This document shows positions 29,340 through 41,326 of a stretch of DNA of 64,000 bases, piece by piece (the first letter of the stretch is position 1; each line of letters opens with the position of its first letter). The DNA comes from Prorocentrum cordatum (lineage: Eukaryota; Sar; Dinophyceae; Prorocentrales; Prorocentraceae), in NCBI GenBank assembly GCA_963575745.1, contig CAUYUJ010015291.1, positions 167,139 through 231,138 on the forward strand, in the 5' to 3' direction. The position numbers were made by a program, and so were the translations under genes. A model generated the notes under the pieces. It ran no database searches, was not told the origin of the DNA, and saw only the letters and a program-made list of their open reading frames with translations.

Positions 29340-30076
29340 AACAGTCAGCATGTCAGCATTACCGCCTCCATCGTCATAATTGTCCTGATCATCGTCGCCG
29401 CCCTCACCACCACTACCATCGTCACCGCCAACAGCAACGCCAGCATCGTAACCATCTTCTTCTTCTTCACCACCACCATTTCCGCGTCGCCATCCCTATC
29501 AGAGTCACCATCGTCATCATCACCACGTCATCGTTGTCATCAACATCATTGTAATCATCGCCGCCATCGTCATCATCACCTTCATCGTCATTCCCATTGT
29601 AAAATCATCAGCAACATCATCATCATAAGTACCATCATCGTCGTCATCATCACACTCATCACAATCACCACGACCAACATCATCATCCGCATCATCCTCG
29701 CAATCAGCCCTATCATTATCACCACCAGCAACAGCAACATCGCTAGTATTGTCATCATAACCTTCCGCAGCATCAGCGTCATCACCGCCGCAATCAGCAT
29801 CATCATGATCACAATCATCATCACAAACACCGTCATCATCATCATCCGCATTACCGTCATTACCGTCGCCTTGGCCATCATGACATGGTTATCAGTATTA
29901 CCATCGTCGTCAGCATCACCATCGATCACTATCACCAGCATCGTTAGCACCCGCATCACCAGCATCACATTTATAGGCGCCACCATCACCACTACACTCA
30001 TCACCGTCACCGTCAGTACCAGCATCACCGTTACTATAATCATCAGTATCACTATATGCATCGTAATCGCCATCGC

Positions 30077-30136
<60 letters not shown>

Positions 30137-32310
30137 AGTCGTATCGTCTTTCTTTTTATTTTCACCAGCATCATCGCCATAACACCATCAGCAGCAGCAG
30201 CATCACCATCACCATCACCATCATCATGACCATCGTCCGCGCTTCGTGGTCCCATTGGGAGCTCCACCTAAGGCCCCAGTGGCGGTGTCCACGTGCGTTT
30301 CCCCTAACCCAGCACAGCGCTTCGTGGACCCATAAGAAGCTCCACCGAAGGCCCCAGTGACTGTGTCCACATGCGTCTCCCCCACCCCACCCAGCACAGC
30401 GTTCCGTCGTGGCCCCGTAGGAGTTCCACCTACGGCCCCAGTCGCGGTGTCCACATGCGTCTCCCCCATCCACCACGGCTTTTCGTGGTCCCTCAGGGAG
30501 GTCCACCGAAGGTCCCAGCGACGGTGTCCACATGCGCCCCCCCCCAGCACAGCGTTCCGTGGCCCCATAGAGAGGCACCGCCGAAGGCCCGAAGGCCCCA
30601 GCGGCGGTGTCCACATGCGCCTCCCCGACCCAGCACGGCGCTTCGGTGCCTCTTAGGAGGCTCCACCCAAAGCTCCAGTGGCGGTGCCCGCATGCGTCCC
30701 CCCCACCCAACACAACGCTCCGTGGCCCCATGGGGAATTCCACCGGACGCCCACGTCGCGGTGTCCACATGCGCGTCCCCCACCCAGCACAGTGTTTCGT
30801 GGCCGTATATGGAGGCCCACCTAATGCCCCAGTTGCGGTGTCCGCATGCGTTTCCCCCATCCAGCACGGCGCTTCGGGGCCCCATAGGGCGTCGCGGTGT
30901 CCACATGCATTCATTTCGTGACCCCAGAGGGGGGTCCACCTAAGGCCCCAGTGGCGGTGTCCACGTGCGTCTCCCACACCCAGCACAGCGTAACGTGGCC
31001 CCATGGGGAGCTCCACCTTAGGCCCCAGTGGCGGTGTCCACATGCTTCCCCCCTACCCAGCGCAGCACTTCGAGGCCCCATAGGGAGCTCCACCTACGGC
31101 CCCACTGGCAGTGCCCACATGTGCCCCCCCCACCAAACACAGCGTTTCGTGACCCTATACGGAGGTCCACCTATGGCTCCACTGGTGGTGTCCACATGCG
31201 TCGCCCCTATCCACCACGGCGCTTCGCGGCCCCATAGGGAGCTCCACCTCAGGCCCCAGTTGCGATGTCCACATGCGTCTCCCCCAACCAACACAGCGTG
31301 GCGTGGTCGCCTAGGGAGCTCCACCTGCGGCCCCAGTGGCGGTGTCCACATGCGCCCCCCCCCAGCACAGCGCTTCGTGGCTCCATAGGGAGCTCCATCA
31401 AAGGCCCCAGTGGCGGTGTCCACATGCGTCCCCGGCACCCAGCACGGCGTTTCGTGGTCCCACAGAGAGGTCCACCGAAGGCCCCAGTGGCGGTGTCCAC
31501 ATGCGTTTCCTCACCCAGCACAGCGCCTCGTGGCACCATAGGGGTCTCCGCCTCAGGCCCCAATTGCGGTGTCCACATGCGTCCCCTCGACCCGTCCCAG
31601 CGTTTCGTGGCCCCGTACGAGGTCCACCCAAGGCCCCAGTGGCGGTGTCCACACGCGTCTCCCCCATCCTGCACGGCGATTCCTGGCCCCATAGGGAGCT
31701 CCACCTAAGGCGCCAATGGTGGTGCCCACATGCGTCACCCCCACTCTGCACGGCGCTTCGTGGCCTCATAGGGAGCTCCACCTACGGCACCAGTGGCGGT
31801 GTCCACATGCGTCTCCCCCATCTTGCACGGCGATTCGTGGCCCCATAGGGAGCTCCACCTAAGGCGCCAATGGCGGTGCCCACATGCGTCACCCCCACTC
31901 TGCACAGCGTTTCGTGGCCCCATAGGGAGCTCCACCTAATGCTCCAGTGGCGGTGTCCACATGGGTCATTGGCGGTGTTCACATGCGTCTTCCCCACCCA
32001 GCACCGCGTTCCGTTGTCCCACAGGGAGGTCCACCTAAGGCCCAAATGGCGGTGTCCACATGCGCCCCCCCCTCCCACCCCGCCACCCAGCACAGCGCTG
32101 CGTGGCCCCAGTGGCAGTGTTTCCCACACCCAGCACAGCGTTTCGTGGCCCCATATGGGGCTCCACCGAATGCCCCAGTGGCAGAGTTCACATGCGTCCC
32201 CCCCGCCCAGTACAGCGCTTCGTGGCCCATAGGGAGCTCCACCGAAGGCGGTACCAACAACTTGCGGCACCCACCACTGCATCAGGTTGGGCTTTTTCGC
32301 CAGGCTGATG
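29340..32310 (-). mobile_element. Modular array element C (leader - about 25-unit array - long GAT tract)
   Basis: On the minus strand: leader at 32310-32262 (CATCAGCCTGGCGAAAAAGC, CCAACCTGATGCAGTGGTGG); array 32260-30235 of about 78-bp units with the core CCACTGGGGCCTTAGGTGGA, GCTCCCTATGGGGCCACGAA and the spacer GCTGTGCTGGGTGGGGGAGA, CGCATGTGGACACCG; then (GAT)n from 30230 to about 29340. Units vary by small indels and substitutions, more than in element D, so the array is older or less homogenised. The terminus seen in A and D was not found beyond the GAT tract. Many 100-190-aa ORFs here are translated repeats. Confidence 0.78.
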
Positions 32311-32682
32311 TTCCTCGTCCTGGCCTGTTCTTAGCCCCGGGCCCCCAGTGGGCCTTCAGAGCCGTGCTGCCGCTGTGTGGCAGCCTGTCGTTCCCGCCGG
32401 GCCCCGCGGGCAGTGCGCCGTGGTGCGTGCCCGCATCCCTCCGGCCAGGTCCCGAGGCTGGCGGCTCCAGAGGCGCACCCCAGTCGGGCCGCATCCCTCG
32501 GGCCGCACGCTCGCCCACTCCGCCGAGCGCATCTCCATGCCTGTGCGTCCACGGAGGGCGGAGCCGCGCAGCTGCGGCGAGAGGTTCGGGAGTCGGGTGC
32601 CCACTCTTCGGCCCCCCACGGGTTCCGAGGGGTCGAATGTGTGGAAGGCAGAGGAGCATGAGGAGAGGGAGGGGAAGGAGGA
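32311..32682. other. No gene identified; protein-like composition on both strands
   Basis: GC-rich unique DNA between element C and a (GGA)n tract. Frames on both strands are open for 90-150 codons without a recognised motif. It could hold an exon, but strand and borders cannot be chosen. Confidence 0.3.
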
Positions 32683-32790
32683 GGGGGAGGAGGAGGCGGA
32701 GGAGGAGGAGGAGGAGGAGGAGGAGGAGGAGGGGGAGGAGGAGGGAGAGGAGGAGAAGGAGGCGGAGGAGGAGGAGGAGAAGGAGGAGGA
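32683..32790 (+). repeat. (GGA)n microsatellite
   Basis: GGA tract with GGG and GCG interruptions, changing to (GAC)4 at its 3' end. Confidence 0.9.
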
Positions 32791-33059
32791 CGACGACGAC
32801 AATGGAGTGGGAGAAGGAGGAGGACGACTATCAAGAGGAACAAGGATGAGTCCGAAGGAGGTGAAGAAAAAAAATGGGGGAAGTTGGACCTGGATCGAGG
32901 GGAATGGGTGACGAGACGGGGGAGGAGGAAGAGGAGGACTCAGGAGGGGAGGGCGAGGAGGTCAACGAGGAACGACAGGAGGGATGATGGTGAGGAGAAG
33001 GGTGCGGATGACACATGAACATGGATGGAGGAGGATGAGATGCAGGTGACGTAGTGGAT

Positions 33060-33470
33060 AAGGGTATACGTAGCACCCCGCAGTTGCGGATAAGAGTGAG
33101 GGGGCGGCGGGGACGTCTGCAGTCTGCGAGGCTCTGAAGAAGCCCGCCGCAGGCGCAAAAACATCAAGCTTTTCAACCAGCCCGCCGCAGGCGCCGATTT
33201 TGTGGTTAAAACAATGTAGGTGGGTCGCGGGTTGGGTCGCAGGTGGGTCGCGGGTGGGCCGACGGTGGGTCGCGGGTGGGTCGCGGGCCAGGTCGCGGGC
33301 GGGTCGCGGGTGGGTCGCGGGTGGGTCGCGGGTGGGTCGCGGGTGGGTCGCGAGCGGGTCGCGGGGTGGGTCGCGGGTGGGTCGCGGGGTGGGGGGCCGG
33401 GTCGCGGGGGGGACGACGACGACAACAAACAACAATTTTACAGCAACAACAACAACAACGCAACAACCAG
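33060..33470 (-). mobile_element. Modular array element F2, inverted relative to F1
   Basis: On the minus strand: (GTT)n near 33465-33430, GTCGTCGTCCCCCC at 33418-33405, an array of CGCGACCCACC units (33400-33215), then a tail 33195-33065 with GCGCCTGCGGCGGGCTTCTT, CAGAGCCTCGCAGA, GACGTCCCCGCCGCC, TCACTCTTATCCGCAACTGC and TGCTACGTATACC. The GCGCCTGCGGCGGGCT word occurs twice in this tail. Confidence 0.75.
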
Positions 33471-33579
33471 AATTCTCACCACGGATCCGCACTTAAGCCA
33501 CGCACCCAGGGACAACGAATGACCGTTCGGCCCCCTCACTTTGATGTTCGCCCCTAGGGATGGGAGCTGTAGGGGATGT

Positions 33580-33787
33580 CGATGACAATGGTGATGAGCA
33601 TGACTACGATGCTGCTGGTGACGATGATGATGATGGTGAGGCTGATGCTGATACTGAGGCTGAGGATGATGCAGATGAGGATGCTGCTGCTGATTATGAT
33701 GATAATATGATGACGATGCTGATGCTGGTGATGATGGTGATGATCATGATGATGATGCTGATGATGATGATGATGATGATGATGATT

Positions 33788-33820
<33 letters not shown>

Positions 33821-34733
33821 CTGAGGATGATGATGCTGTTGATGATGCTGCTGATGATGGTGGTGATGATGGTAATGATAATGATGTTGACGCTGGTAAT
33901 GATGATGCTGCTGCTAATAGTGGTGGTGGTGGTGATGACGATGCTGATGCTGCTGATGATGATGCCGATGGCGGTGATGATGATGTTGGCGATGCTGATG
34001 CTGCTGGTAATGTTGCAGCTGTTGATCATGCGTACTGTGGTGGTGGTCGTGATGATGCTGTGTTGGCTGCTAAGTTTGATGGTGTTGATGACGGTGATGA
34101 TGATGCTGGTAGTGCTCACGATGACGATGATGGCGATGATGATGTTTATGATGATGATGCTGTTGATGATGATGATGACGATGATGATGAATTGGATGAT
34201 GATGATGATGCTGATGGTGATGATGATGATGATCGTGGTCATGATGATAAAGTTGATGGTGGTGCAGATGTTGGTGCGGGTGCTGATGCTGATGATGATT
34301 ATTTTACTTATTCAGAGTACGAGGGTGATGCACATGCTAATGATGATCTTGGTATTGACGATGCAGATGATGGTGCCGCATACGGTGCTGATAGTGGTGA
34401 CGCTGATGAGGATGATGATGATGACGCTGAGGATGAGTGTGCTGCTGCTGTTGGTGATGATGCTGTTGATGATGATTGCGACGACGATGATGCTGATGAC
34501 GATGATGATGACGATGATGAGGATGATGCTGATGTTGATGCTGATGGTGACGATGATGCTGATGGGGCTGATGATGATGATGATGTTGATGATCATGATG
34601 ATGAGTATCATGATGGTCATGATGATCATGGTGATTACGATGTTGATTATAATGATGGTTATGATGATGATGTCGATGCTGATGATGATGGTGCTGATGT
34701 TGAGTATGACGATGGTGATGCTGATGCTGATGT

Positions 34734-34765
<32 letters not shown>

Positions 34766-34850
34766 TTGATTATGATGATAATGACGACGATGATGCTGCT
34801 GTTGATGATGATGATCATATCATCAGAATCATGATCGTGCTGATTCTGGC
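33580..34850 (+). repeat. Long imperfect (GAT)n microsatellite
   Basis: GAT with GCT, GGT, GTT and AAT variants over about 1.3 kb. The 424-aa Met/Leu-rich and 288-aa Asp-rich frames are artefacts. A short non-GAT patch (ATTTTACTTATTCAGAGTAC) lies at about 34301-34320. Confidence 0.92.
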
Positions 34851-35459
34851 AATAACCATGATGAAGTGGCGGAGAAGGAGGAGGACGAGGAAAAAGAGGA
34901 GGAGAAGGAGGGGGCGGAGGAGGTGAGAGAGGAATCCAATAGAATATCAGGGGCGGATGCTGCAGAGTAGATGGTGGTGTTTGTATAGGGGGAGGTGGAA
35001 GAGGGACGGAGTGAGGGAGGGAGAATAATCTGGATTGATGTGTGTATATATATACGTGGTCCATAACCGTGCGTACACAGACACGAGGAGGCGAAGGTAC
35101 GCAGGAGGAGGAGGAGCAAACAGAGGAGGACTTGGGGAGCTAGGGAGCAGGGAGGGGGCTGGATGCGGTGGGCTGGGGGAGGATGTCCAGAAGAAGGGCG
35201 ACGAGGATGATGCAGAGGATAAGAAAGGATTACGATGATGAGTAACATGGTTGTGCGTTTTCAAGTTTATACGCATAGAGGTGCACCGACACACATCTAG
35301 TCATATATCTGTATAGAGAGAAAGGGATGGAGAGGGACAGGCAGGCAGACGGACCAACAGGCAGACAGACAACCATATAGATAGGCAGACATACCGACAG
35401 ACAGACAGGCAGACACAGGGGGAGGTGGCTGGATGTCAGGGCTAGGATGTCGATCAGGG
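34851..35459. other. GA-rich DNA with a (CAGA)n tetranucleotide tract
   Basis: GGA-rich to 34980, a short TATATATATA run near 35046, and tetranucleotide CAGA/GGCA repeats at about 35335-35418. No gene seen. Confidence 0.6.
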
Positions 35460-35460
35460 C

Positions 35461-35491
<31 letters not shown>

Positions 35492-35940
35492 AGGAAGAGG
35501 AGGAGGAGGAAGAAAAAAACAGGAAGAAGAAGAGGAGCAGGAGGATCAGATGAATGATGTGCATGAGGGGGAGGGGGAGGAGGAGGAGGAGGAGGAGGAG
35601 GAGGAGGAGGAGGAGGAGGGGGAGAGAGAGGACGTGGATGATGAGGATGAGGAGGGCCGGACGCAAGAGCAGGATATATAGGATGCGGATGAGAAGGGGG
35701 GGGATAAGGAGAGTGGTGAGGAGGAGGTGGAGGAGGAGGCGGAGGAGGAGGAGGAGGCAAGTTGGCAGAGGCGGAGGAGGGAGGAGGAGGAGGAGGAGGA
35801 GGAGGGCGAGGATATGGAGGGGGAGGAGACGGAGGAGGAGGAGGAAGAGGAGGAGGAGGAGAAGGAGGAGGAGGAAAAGGGAAGGTGGCAGAGGAGGAGG
35901 AGGAGGAGAAGGAGAAGGAGGCGGAGGAGGAAGGCGGTGG
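35460..35940 (+). repeat. (GGA)n microsatellite
   Basis: Nearly 500 bp of GGA-based purine repeat with irregular GAT, GCG and AAG steps. Confidence 0.88.
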
Positions 35941-36835
35941 TGGAGGAGGAGCCCATCGGTTGGACCGGTGGCGTCCCCTGGGCTGCGCGGGCTCCTGTTT
36001 CTGGCCCGCGCGGTCGGGTCCGCGAGTGTTTTTTCAGTCGCAGGCTCCGTCGGCCTGTGGCCTGCCTCACCCAGCATCGACCCCTCGTCTGATCTATCTC
36101 GCTCCTCCCTCCTCCTCCTCCTCCTCGTCCTCGTCCTCGTCCTCCTCTTCCTCCGCCCCCCTCTACTTTCCCAATCTGAGTATTGCTCTCCTCTCTCCCC
36201 GAAGATGGCCAGGGAGTAGCGCGATCCCCTTCCGCGTATGATCTCTATGCTGCAGGATGGTGCCGAGTTGATTTGTTTCCATGTATTTTCCCATCTGGAC
36301 GTTCTCGATCTTGTCAAAATTGTGCTTCCGCTGCAGCGTGGGCCTCATTTTAGGATCGGGGCTTTGCTCCCGTCGTTCAGAATGGCGCTCTCGCCCCAGC
36401 GCGGGCCACTTTTCTGGATCCGAGTACTTCCTCATTGTTGTCGCCCCCTCCTTTCCCGTCGTGCTCCTCCTGCTCCTTCCATTCCAGTTCCTGTTGCTGC
36501 TGCTGTCTGTCCTCGTCCCTCTTCTCTCATCCCCCATTTCCCTCTGCTCAGACTCCTGCTCATCCGTCACTTCCTTTTCTCGTGCACGCAGCTGCTCTCA
36601 TGCCGATTGCGCATAACGCGATGCGGTTTTTGATTGGGAGTTCCAGGTCCGCTATGACACGCGTCCGCGGACAGGGACCAATCATCGGAATCAACGCCGA
36701 CATCCTTGACTTCGGTTCCGCCGTCCTTGAGGCGATTCCGCGACTAGGGAGGACCTCGGCGACCAGATCCGCCCTACATTTTCTCTGAAGCGGAAATTTC
36801 CGCCCTGCTTTGTCGCATCGTTTTGGAATGTTTGC
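35941..36835. other. No gene identified
   Basis: Mixed-sequence DNA with a (CTC)n patch at 36103-36150. Frames of 110-135 codons on both strands carry no recognised motif. Confidence 0.35.
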
Positions 36836-37060
36836 TGAGCGTGTCCTGGCGGAGGCCCCGGCGCGACGTTATGCCGTGCGAGCGGGTAGCGTGTCGTTCC
36901 GATCCGGGAGGGGGGAGGCTCGGAAAGGCTCGGGAGGTGGAGGCCTGCGGATTAGGAAGTGCACGACGTGTCGCGTTGAAGCGTGGTGGGCCAGACCAGG
37001 GGAAACGACACGAGACCCAGAAGTTCTTGACCGTGAGCCGATATATCAAACAAAGTACGG
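36836..37060. repeat. Dispersed repeat rich in AGCGTGTCG, distant copy
   Basis: Shares GAGCGTGTCCTGGCGGAGG, GGTAGCGTGTCG and CAGAAGTTCTTGACCGT-type words with 9085-9275 and 19572-19760, but is rearranged. Confidence 0.45.
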
Positions 37061-37069
37061 CGGATCTGA

Positions 37070-37137
37070 TATGATGCTGGTGTTGCTGACGTTGATGCTC
37101 ATGCTGCTGCTGCTGATGATGATGACGGTTTCGATGG

Positions 37138-37176
<39 letters not shown>

Positions 37177-37514
37177 GGATGAGGATGAGGATGAGGATGA
37201 GGATGATGATGATGATGATGATGACGATGATGGTGGTGGTGGTGGTGCTGATGATTATGATTATTATGATACTGTTTCTGATGATGCTGACGATGGTGAT
37301 GCGATTGATGATGGTTATGCTGTTGTTGATGATGTTGACGTTGATGATGATGTTGATGACGATGATAATGCCGATGTTGACGATTATAACGATGATGATG
37401 ATGGTAATGTTGATGGTGAGTGTGATGATGGTGGTGATGATACACGACGAGGGCGATGATGATTGAGATGATGAACATAATGGAAATGATGGCGACGGTG
37501 ACGATGACGATGAC

Positions 37515-37552
<38 letters not shown>

Positions 37553-37553
37553 C

Positions 37554-37584
<31 letters not shown>

Positions 37585-37618
37585 AAGATGGTGATGATGC
37601 TGATGATGCTGATGATGA

Positions 37619-37655
<37 letters not shown>

Positions 37656-37660
37656 GGTGA
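37070..37660 (+). repeat. (GAT)n microsatellite with (GAGGAT)n section
   Basis: GAT repeats with a GAGGAT hexamer patch at about 37174-37203 and a GGT patch at about 37230-37245. Confidence 0.92.
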
Positions 37661-37666
37661 TGATGT

Positions 37667-37805
37667 CAGGGAGCCCCCGCGGGCCGCCTCCGTCCCGAGC
37701 CAGATCCGCCAGGTAGACGGGCACCGCTACAGGGCCGCCGCGGAGTCGCGGGCCGAAAGAGGGCCTCTCGCAAGTTCGCGGCGCGGAGTTGGCCAGGGGG
37801 GCCGA
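37667..37805 (+). other. Exon-like island between two GAT tracts
   Basis: A unique GC-rich segment reads VREPPRAASVPSQIRQVDGH, RYRAAAESRAERGPLASSRR in one plus-strand frame. It is bounded on both sides by (GAT)n, so it may be an exon set in repeat-filled introns, or a unique remnant. Family not recognised. Confidence 0.3.
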
Positions 37806-37809
37806 CGAT

Positions 37810-37833
37810 GTTGAGGATTAGGATGAGGATGGC

Positions 37834-37882
<49 letters not shown>

Positions 37883-38970
37883 CTGATGATTGTGATGATG
37901 AGGATGAGGATGATGACGATGCTGGCAGTTTTGGTGGCGGTGGTTATGCTGATAGTGATGGTAGTGATGATGATGATATTGTCGATGGTGATGCTGATGC
38001 TGATGCTGAGGAGGAGGATGAGGGGAAAAAAGGACGGTGAGGATGAGCTTGATGATAATGCTGGTCGTGATGATCCGAACGATGTTGATGACAATGGTGA
38101 TGGTGATCAGGCTGAAGATCACTGTGACGATGATAAGGTATGTTGTGGTGGCTACTGTGAGCATAGTTGCTGATTCGGATTATGATGACCGTTCTAGTGG
38201 CAATGACGATGTTGATGTTGATGACGATTGTGCGATAATGGCATGGTGCGGAGAGGGATGCTGAGTCCATGGGGAAGGATAAGAGGGAGGGGTTGATGAC
38301 GATGTTGATGTCGATGATGACGATGTTGCTGATTACGATGCTGACAATCCTGCTAATGCCGATCATGAAGATGATGACGATGCTGATGGTGATGTTATGA
38401 TGATGATGTCGGTGATGATGCTGATGATGCTGACGATTAGTATGGTGCTGGAAGTGACGACGATGTCGATTATGACGATGATGTTGATGATGATGACGAT
38501 GCTGATGATGACGATGGTGATGATGATGGTGATGATGACGATGACGGTGGTGATGACGATGAAGATGATGGGTGATTATGTTGATGGTGACGGTGAATCT
38601 GGTGTTGGCGTTGCTGATGACCGTGGTGGTGATGATTAGGGTAACGATGGTGATGACGATGATAATGTTGATGGTGATGATGATGATCGTGCTGCTGATG
38701 CTGATGCTGATGATGGTGACGTTGATGATGGCGATGGTGATGACGACGATGATGATGATGCTGATGCTGAGGATGATGTTGATGACTATAGTGGTGGTAA
38801 TGATGATGCTGATGATGATGCTGATGACAATGCAGCTGCTGCTGCTGATGCTGCTGCTGACGATTATGATGATCATGATGCTGATGCTGATGCTGATGAT
38901 GATGCTGCTGATGATGATGATGATGCTGATGATGATGATGATGCTGATGCTGATGATGATGATGACGCTG
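37810..38970 (+). repeat. Long imperfect (GAT)n microsatellite
   Basis: About 1.2 kb of GAT with GCT, GTT and GAC variants. It ends just before a pure (CT)n run at about 39000-39023. Confidence 0.92.
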
Positions 38971-39000
38971 ATGAGGACTTAGTTGTGTGGCGACTGGAGC

Positions 39001-39454
39001 TCTCTCTCTCTCTCTCTCTCTCCTTGCGCCCGTTATATCCGGGCCTCCCGAGCTGCTCGCGCTCGGTCTGGTTTTTGGTCTGGCTTCCTGGCTTTCGCTG
39101 TGCTTGCCACCGCGGAGGTCAGTCCCGCTCGGCAGTCTGGCCTTGCAGGCTCAGCGCGCTGGCCCCTCAGCGAGGTCTTTCGACGCCATCGTGGCGTCTT
39201 GTCCGAACTGTGTGGCCACGGGCGGTTGCAAGGTGCGTCCTTGGCCACGCGTTTTCACTCAGGCTGGTGGTGGACAGATACTGTCGGCCGCCATGTTGTG
39301 CGTAGGAGGAGGATGAGGAGGAGGAGGACCAGTGCAAATCCAAGGCTCATCAACTAACCAACGAATTTGCAATCAACCTCCTTCAAGTTTCCTCTTTAGA
39401 GGACCCTTACAAATATTTTCGTACGCTGAAAGACGGGCCCCGCTGAAACAAACA
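39001..39454. other. (CT)n run followed by DNA without a recognised gene
   Basis: (CT)11-12 at the left edge; the rest is mixed-sequence DNA with a GGAGGATGAGGAGGAGG patch near 39304. Three overlapping 100-120-codon frames start in the CT run and are not supported. Confidence 0.4.
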
Positions 39455-39660
39455 ACAGGTGGTAAGTCCTTGACTGTGCCAGAACGCCTATCCTGGGACA
39501 TCAACGCCGCGAATCACCGTTACTGTTGCGTCGTGGCGTTCCTGAATTGTGCCAAGACCACCACTCCTGGGACGCCAACGCCACGAATCAGCATACCTTG
39601 TGCGCCCTGAGTCCGACATTGTGCCAAACCGCCATTTCTGGGACGTGAGCCGCGAGAATC
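39455..39660 (+). repeat. Tandem repeat, about 70-bp unit, three copies
   Basis: GTGCCARACCGCCATTYCTGGGAC-like words recur at about 39476, 39547 and 39617, each followed by CAACGCCRCGAATCA. Confidence 0.7.
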
Positions 39661-39684
39661 TTTAAAACTGCTGTAAATTCTTAA

Positions 39685-40100
39685 AGACGGGTGTGCGCGG
39701 CGCCGGGGCGAGAACCACATTTTGAAAAGGAGTCGCCCTCCATCTGCGAAGTTTCTGCAATAGTTTAACACGAGTGTGCGCGGCGCTGAGGTGAGCGTCG
39801 TAGATATTTACAATCAAAGCACGGCGCGCACGCCATCCGCGAAGCTCCTGCAACTTGTTAAAACGAATGGGCGTGGCGCTAAGGCGAGAGCCACAGTTTG
39901 AAAACGGCCTGCCTTCCATCCGTGAAACTCATGCGGGCTTTTAACACAAATTTGCGCGGCGCTAGGGCGATAATCGCAGTTTGAATACGACCCGCCCTCC
40001 ACCTGTGAAGCTCAAGCAATGCTTAAAACGGATGTGCGCGTCGCTAAGGTCAAAGCCACGTTTTTGAAAACTGTCCGTCCTCCGTCAGCGGAACTGTTGC
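39685..40100 (+). repeat. Tandem repeat, 80-90-bp unit, five copies
   Basis: Units start with TTAAAACGRRTGTGCGCGGC at about 39688, 39766, 39856, 39936 and 40021 and continue GCTAAGGCGAGAGCCACAG, TTTGAAAACG, CGCCCTCCATCCGTGAAGCT. Copies are diverged. The word TTTAAAAC also ends the preceding 70-bp array, so the two arrays adjoin. Confidence 0.78.
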
Positions 40101-40212
40101 ACATGCCTCAGGGTCATACGTGCGGAGAAAGCCTCAGGCAAAACGCCCGCGTCGCCATTTCGACCAGCCTCGGGGTGCAACTGGGAGGAGCTGTGTATTA
40201 GGACAGGGAATG

Positions 40213-40881
40213 GAGACGGAGGAAGAGGAGGATGAGGAGGAGGATGCAAAGAAGGAGGAGGAGGAGCGGCTGAGTAGCAGGTGGTGGAAGAGGAGGAGGA
40301 GGAGGAGGTGGAGGAGGAGAAGGTGGAGGAGGAGGAGGACGAGGGAGAGGAGGAGGAGGAGGAGGAGAGGGAAAAGGAGGGGTGGGAGGAGGAGAAGGAG
40401 GAGGAGGCGGAGGCGGAGGCGGATGAGGGGAGGAAGGGGTGGAGGATGAGGGGAGAAGAGGAGGATGTGGAGGAGGAGGAGGAGGATGGGGAGGAAGAGA
40501 AAGAGCATGATGATGGCGACGACGATGATGATGATGCTGCTGCTGCTGCTGATGATGCTGACGACGATGATGATGATGGGATAATGGCGACGATGATGAT
40601 GATGATCACGATGACGATGATAATGTTGATGATGCTGATGCTGCTGATGTTGGGTATTATATGGATGCTGTTGATTATAGTGATGATGCCGATGATGATA
40701 ATGATGATTATGATGATGATGATGCTGATGCTGATGTTGATGCTGATGCTGGTGTTGATGTTGCTGATGATGAGGTTGGTGATGGTGGTTATTATGGTGA
40801 TAGTGATGATGACGATCATGATGATGAAGAGGAGGATGATGAGGATGAGGATGAGGATGAGGATGAGGATGCTGATGTTGT

Positions 40882-40925
<44 letters not shown>

Positions 40926-41000
40926 CTGATGCTGATGACGATGCTGATGACGATGCTGATGACGATGATGGTGATGGTGATGGTGATGGTGATAGTGAGG
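40213..41000 (+). repeat. (GGA)n passing into (GAT)n
   Basis: GGA-based purine repeat to about 40500, then GAT-based repeat with a (GAGGAT)n patch at about 40828-40870. It ends about 330 bp before the RRM gene start. Long frames on both strands (up to 475 aa) are artefacts. Confidence 0.9.
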
Positions 41001-41326
41001 GTGAGGATGAGGATGAGGAGGATGAGGAGGAGGAGGCGGCGGAGGAGGAGGGCGACTCGCACGTGCACGGGCCCGACAGGTGGGCATGATGAGGGGGGGT
41101 GCCTGGAGGAGGAGGCGGGTTTGTTGACCACATCTGACGGGGCGCTGCTGACGGATGGTGGCAGGCTGGTTCGCAGCCTTGCCGCTCAAGCCTCGTGCGC
41201 CAGCAGAGCGCAGGGCGTGGCCTGGCCTTCCCCCCCCCTCAGCGCCAGCAGAGCGCAAGCGTCCTCCCGCGGCCCGCACACGAGGGCCCCCCGCGCCGCT
41301 TGCGAGCGGAGGGCACCGGTGGCCCG

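Noticed and set aside
28511-29341. 276-aa minus-strand ORF next to the retroelement
   Set aside because: No recognisable motif, overlaps an equally open plus-strand frame and includes part of the ORF1-like fragment in antisense.
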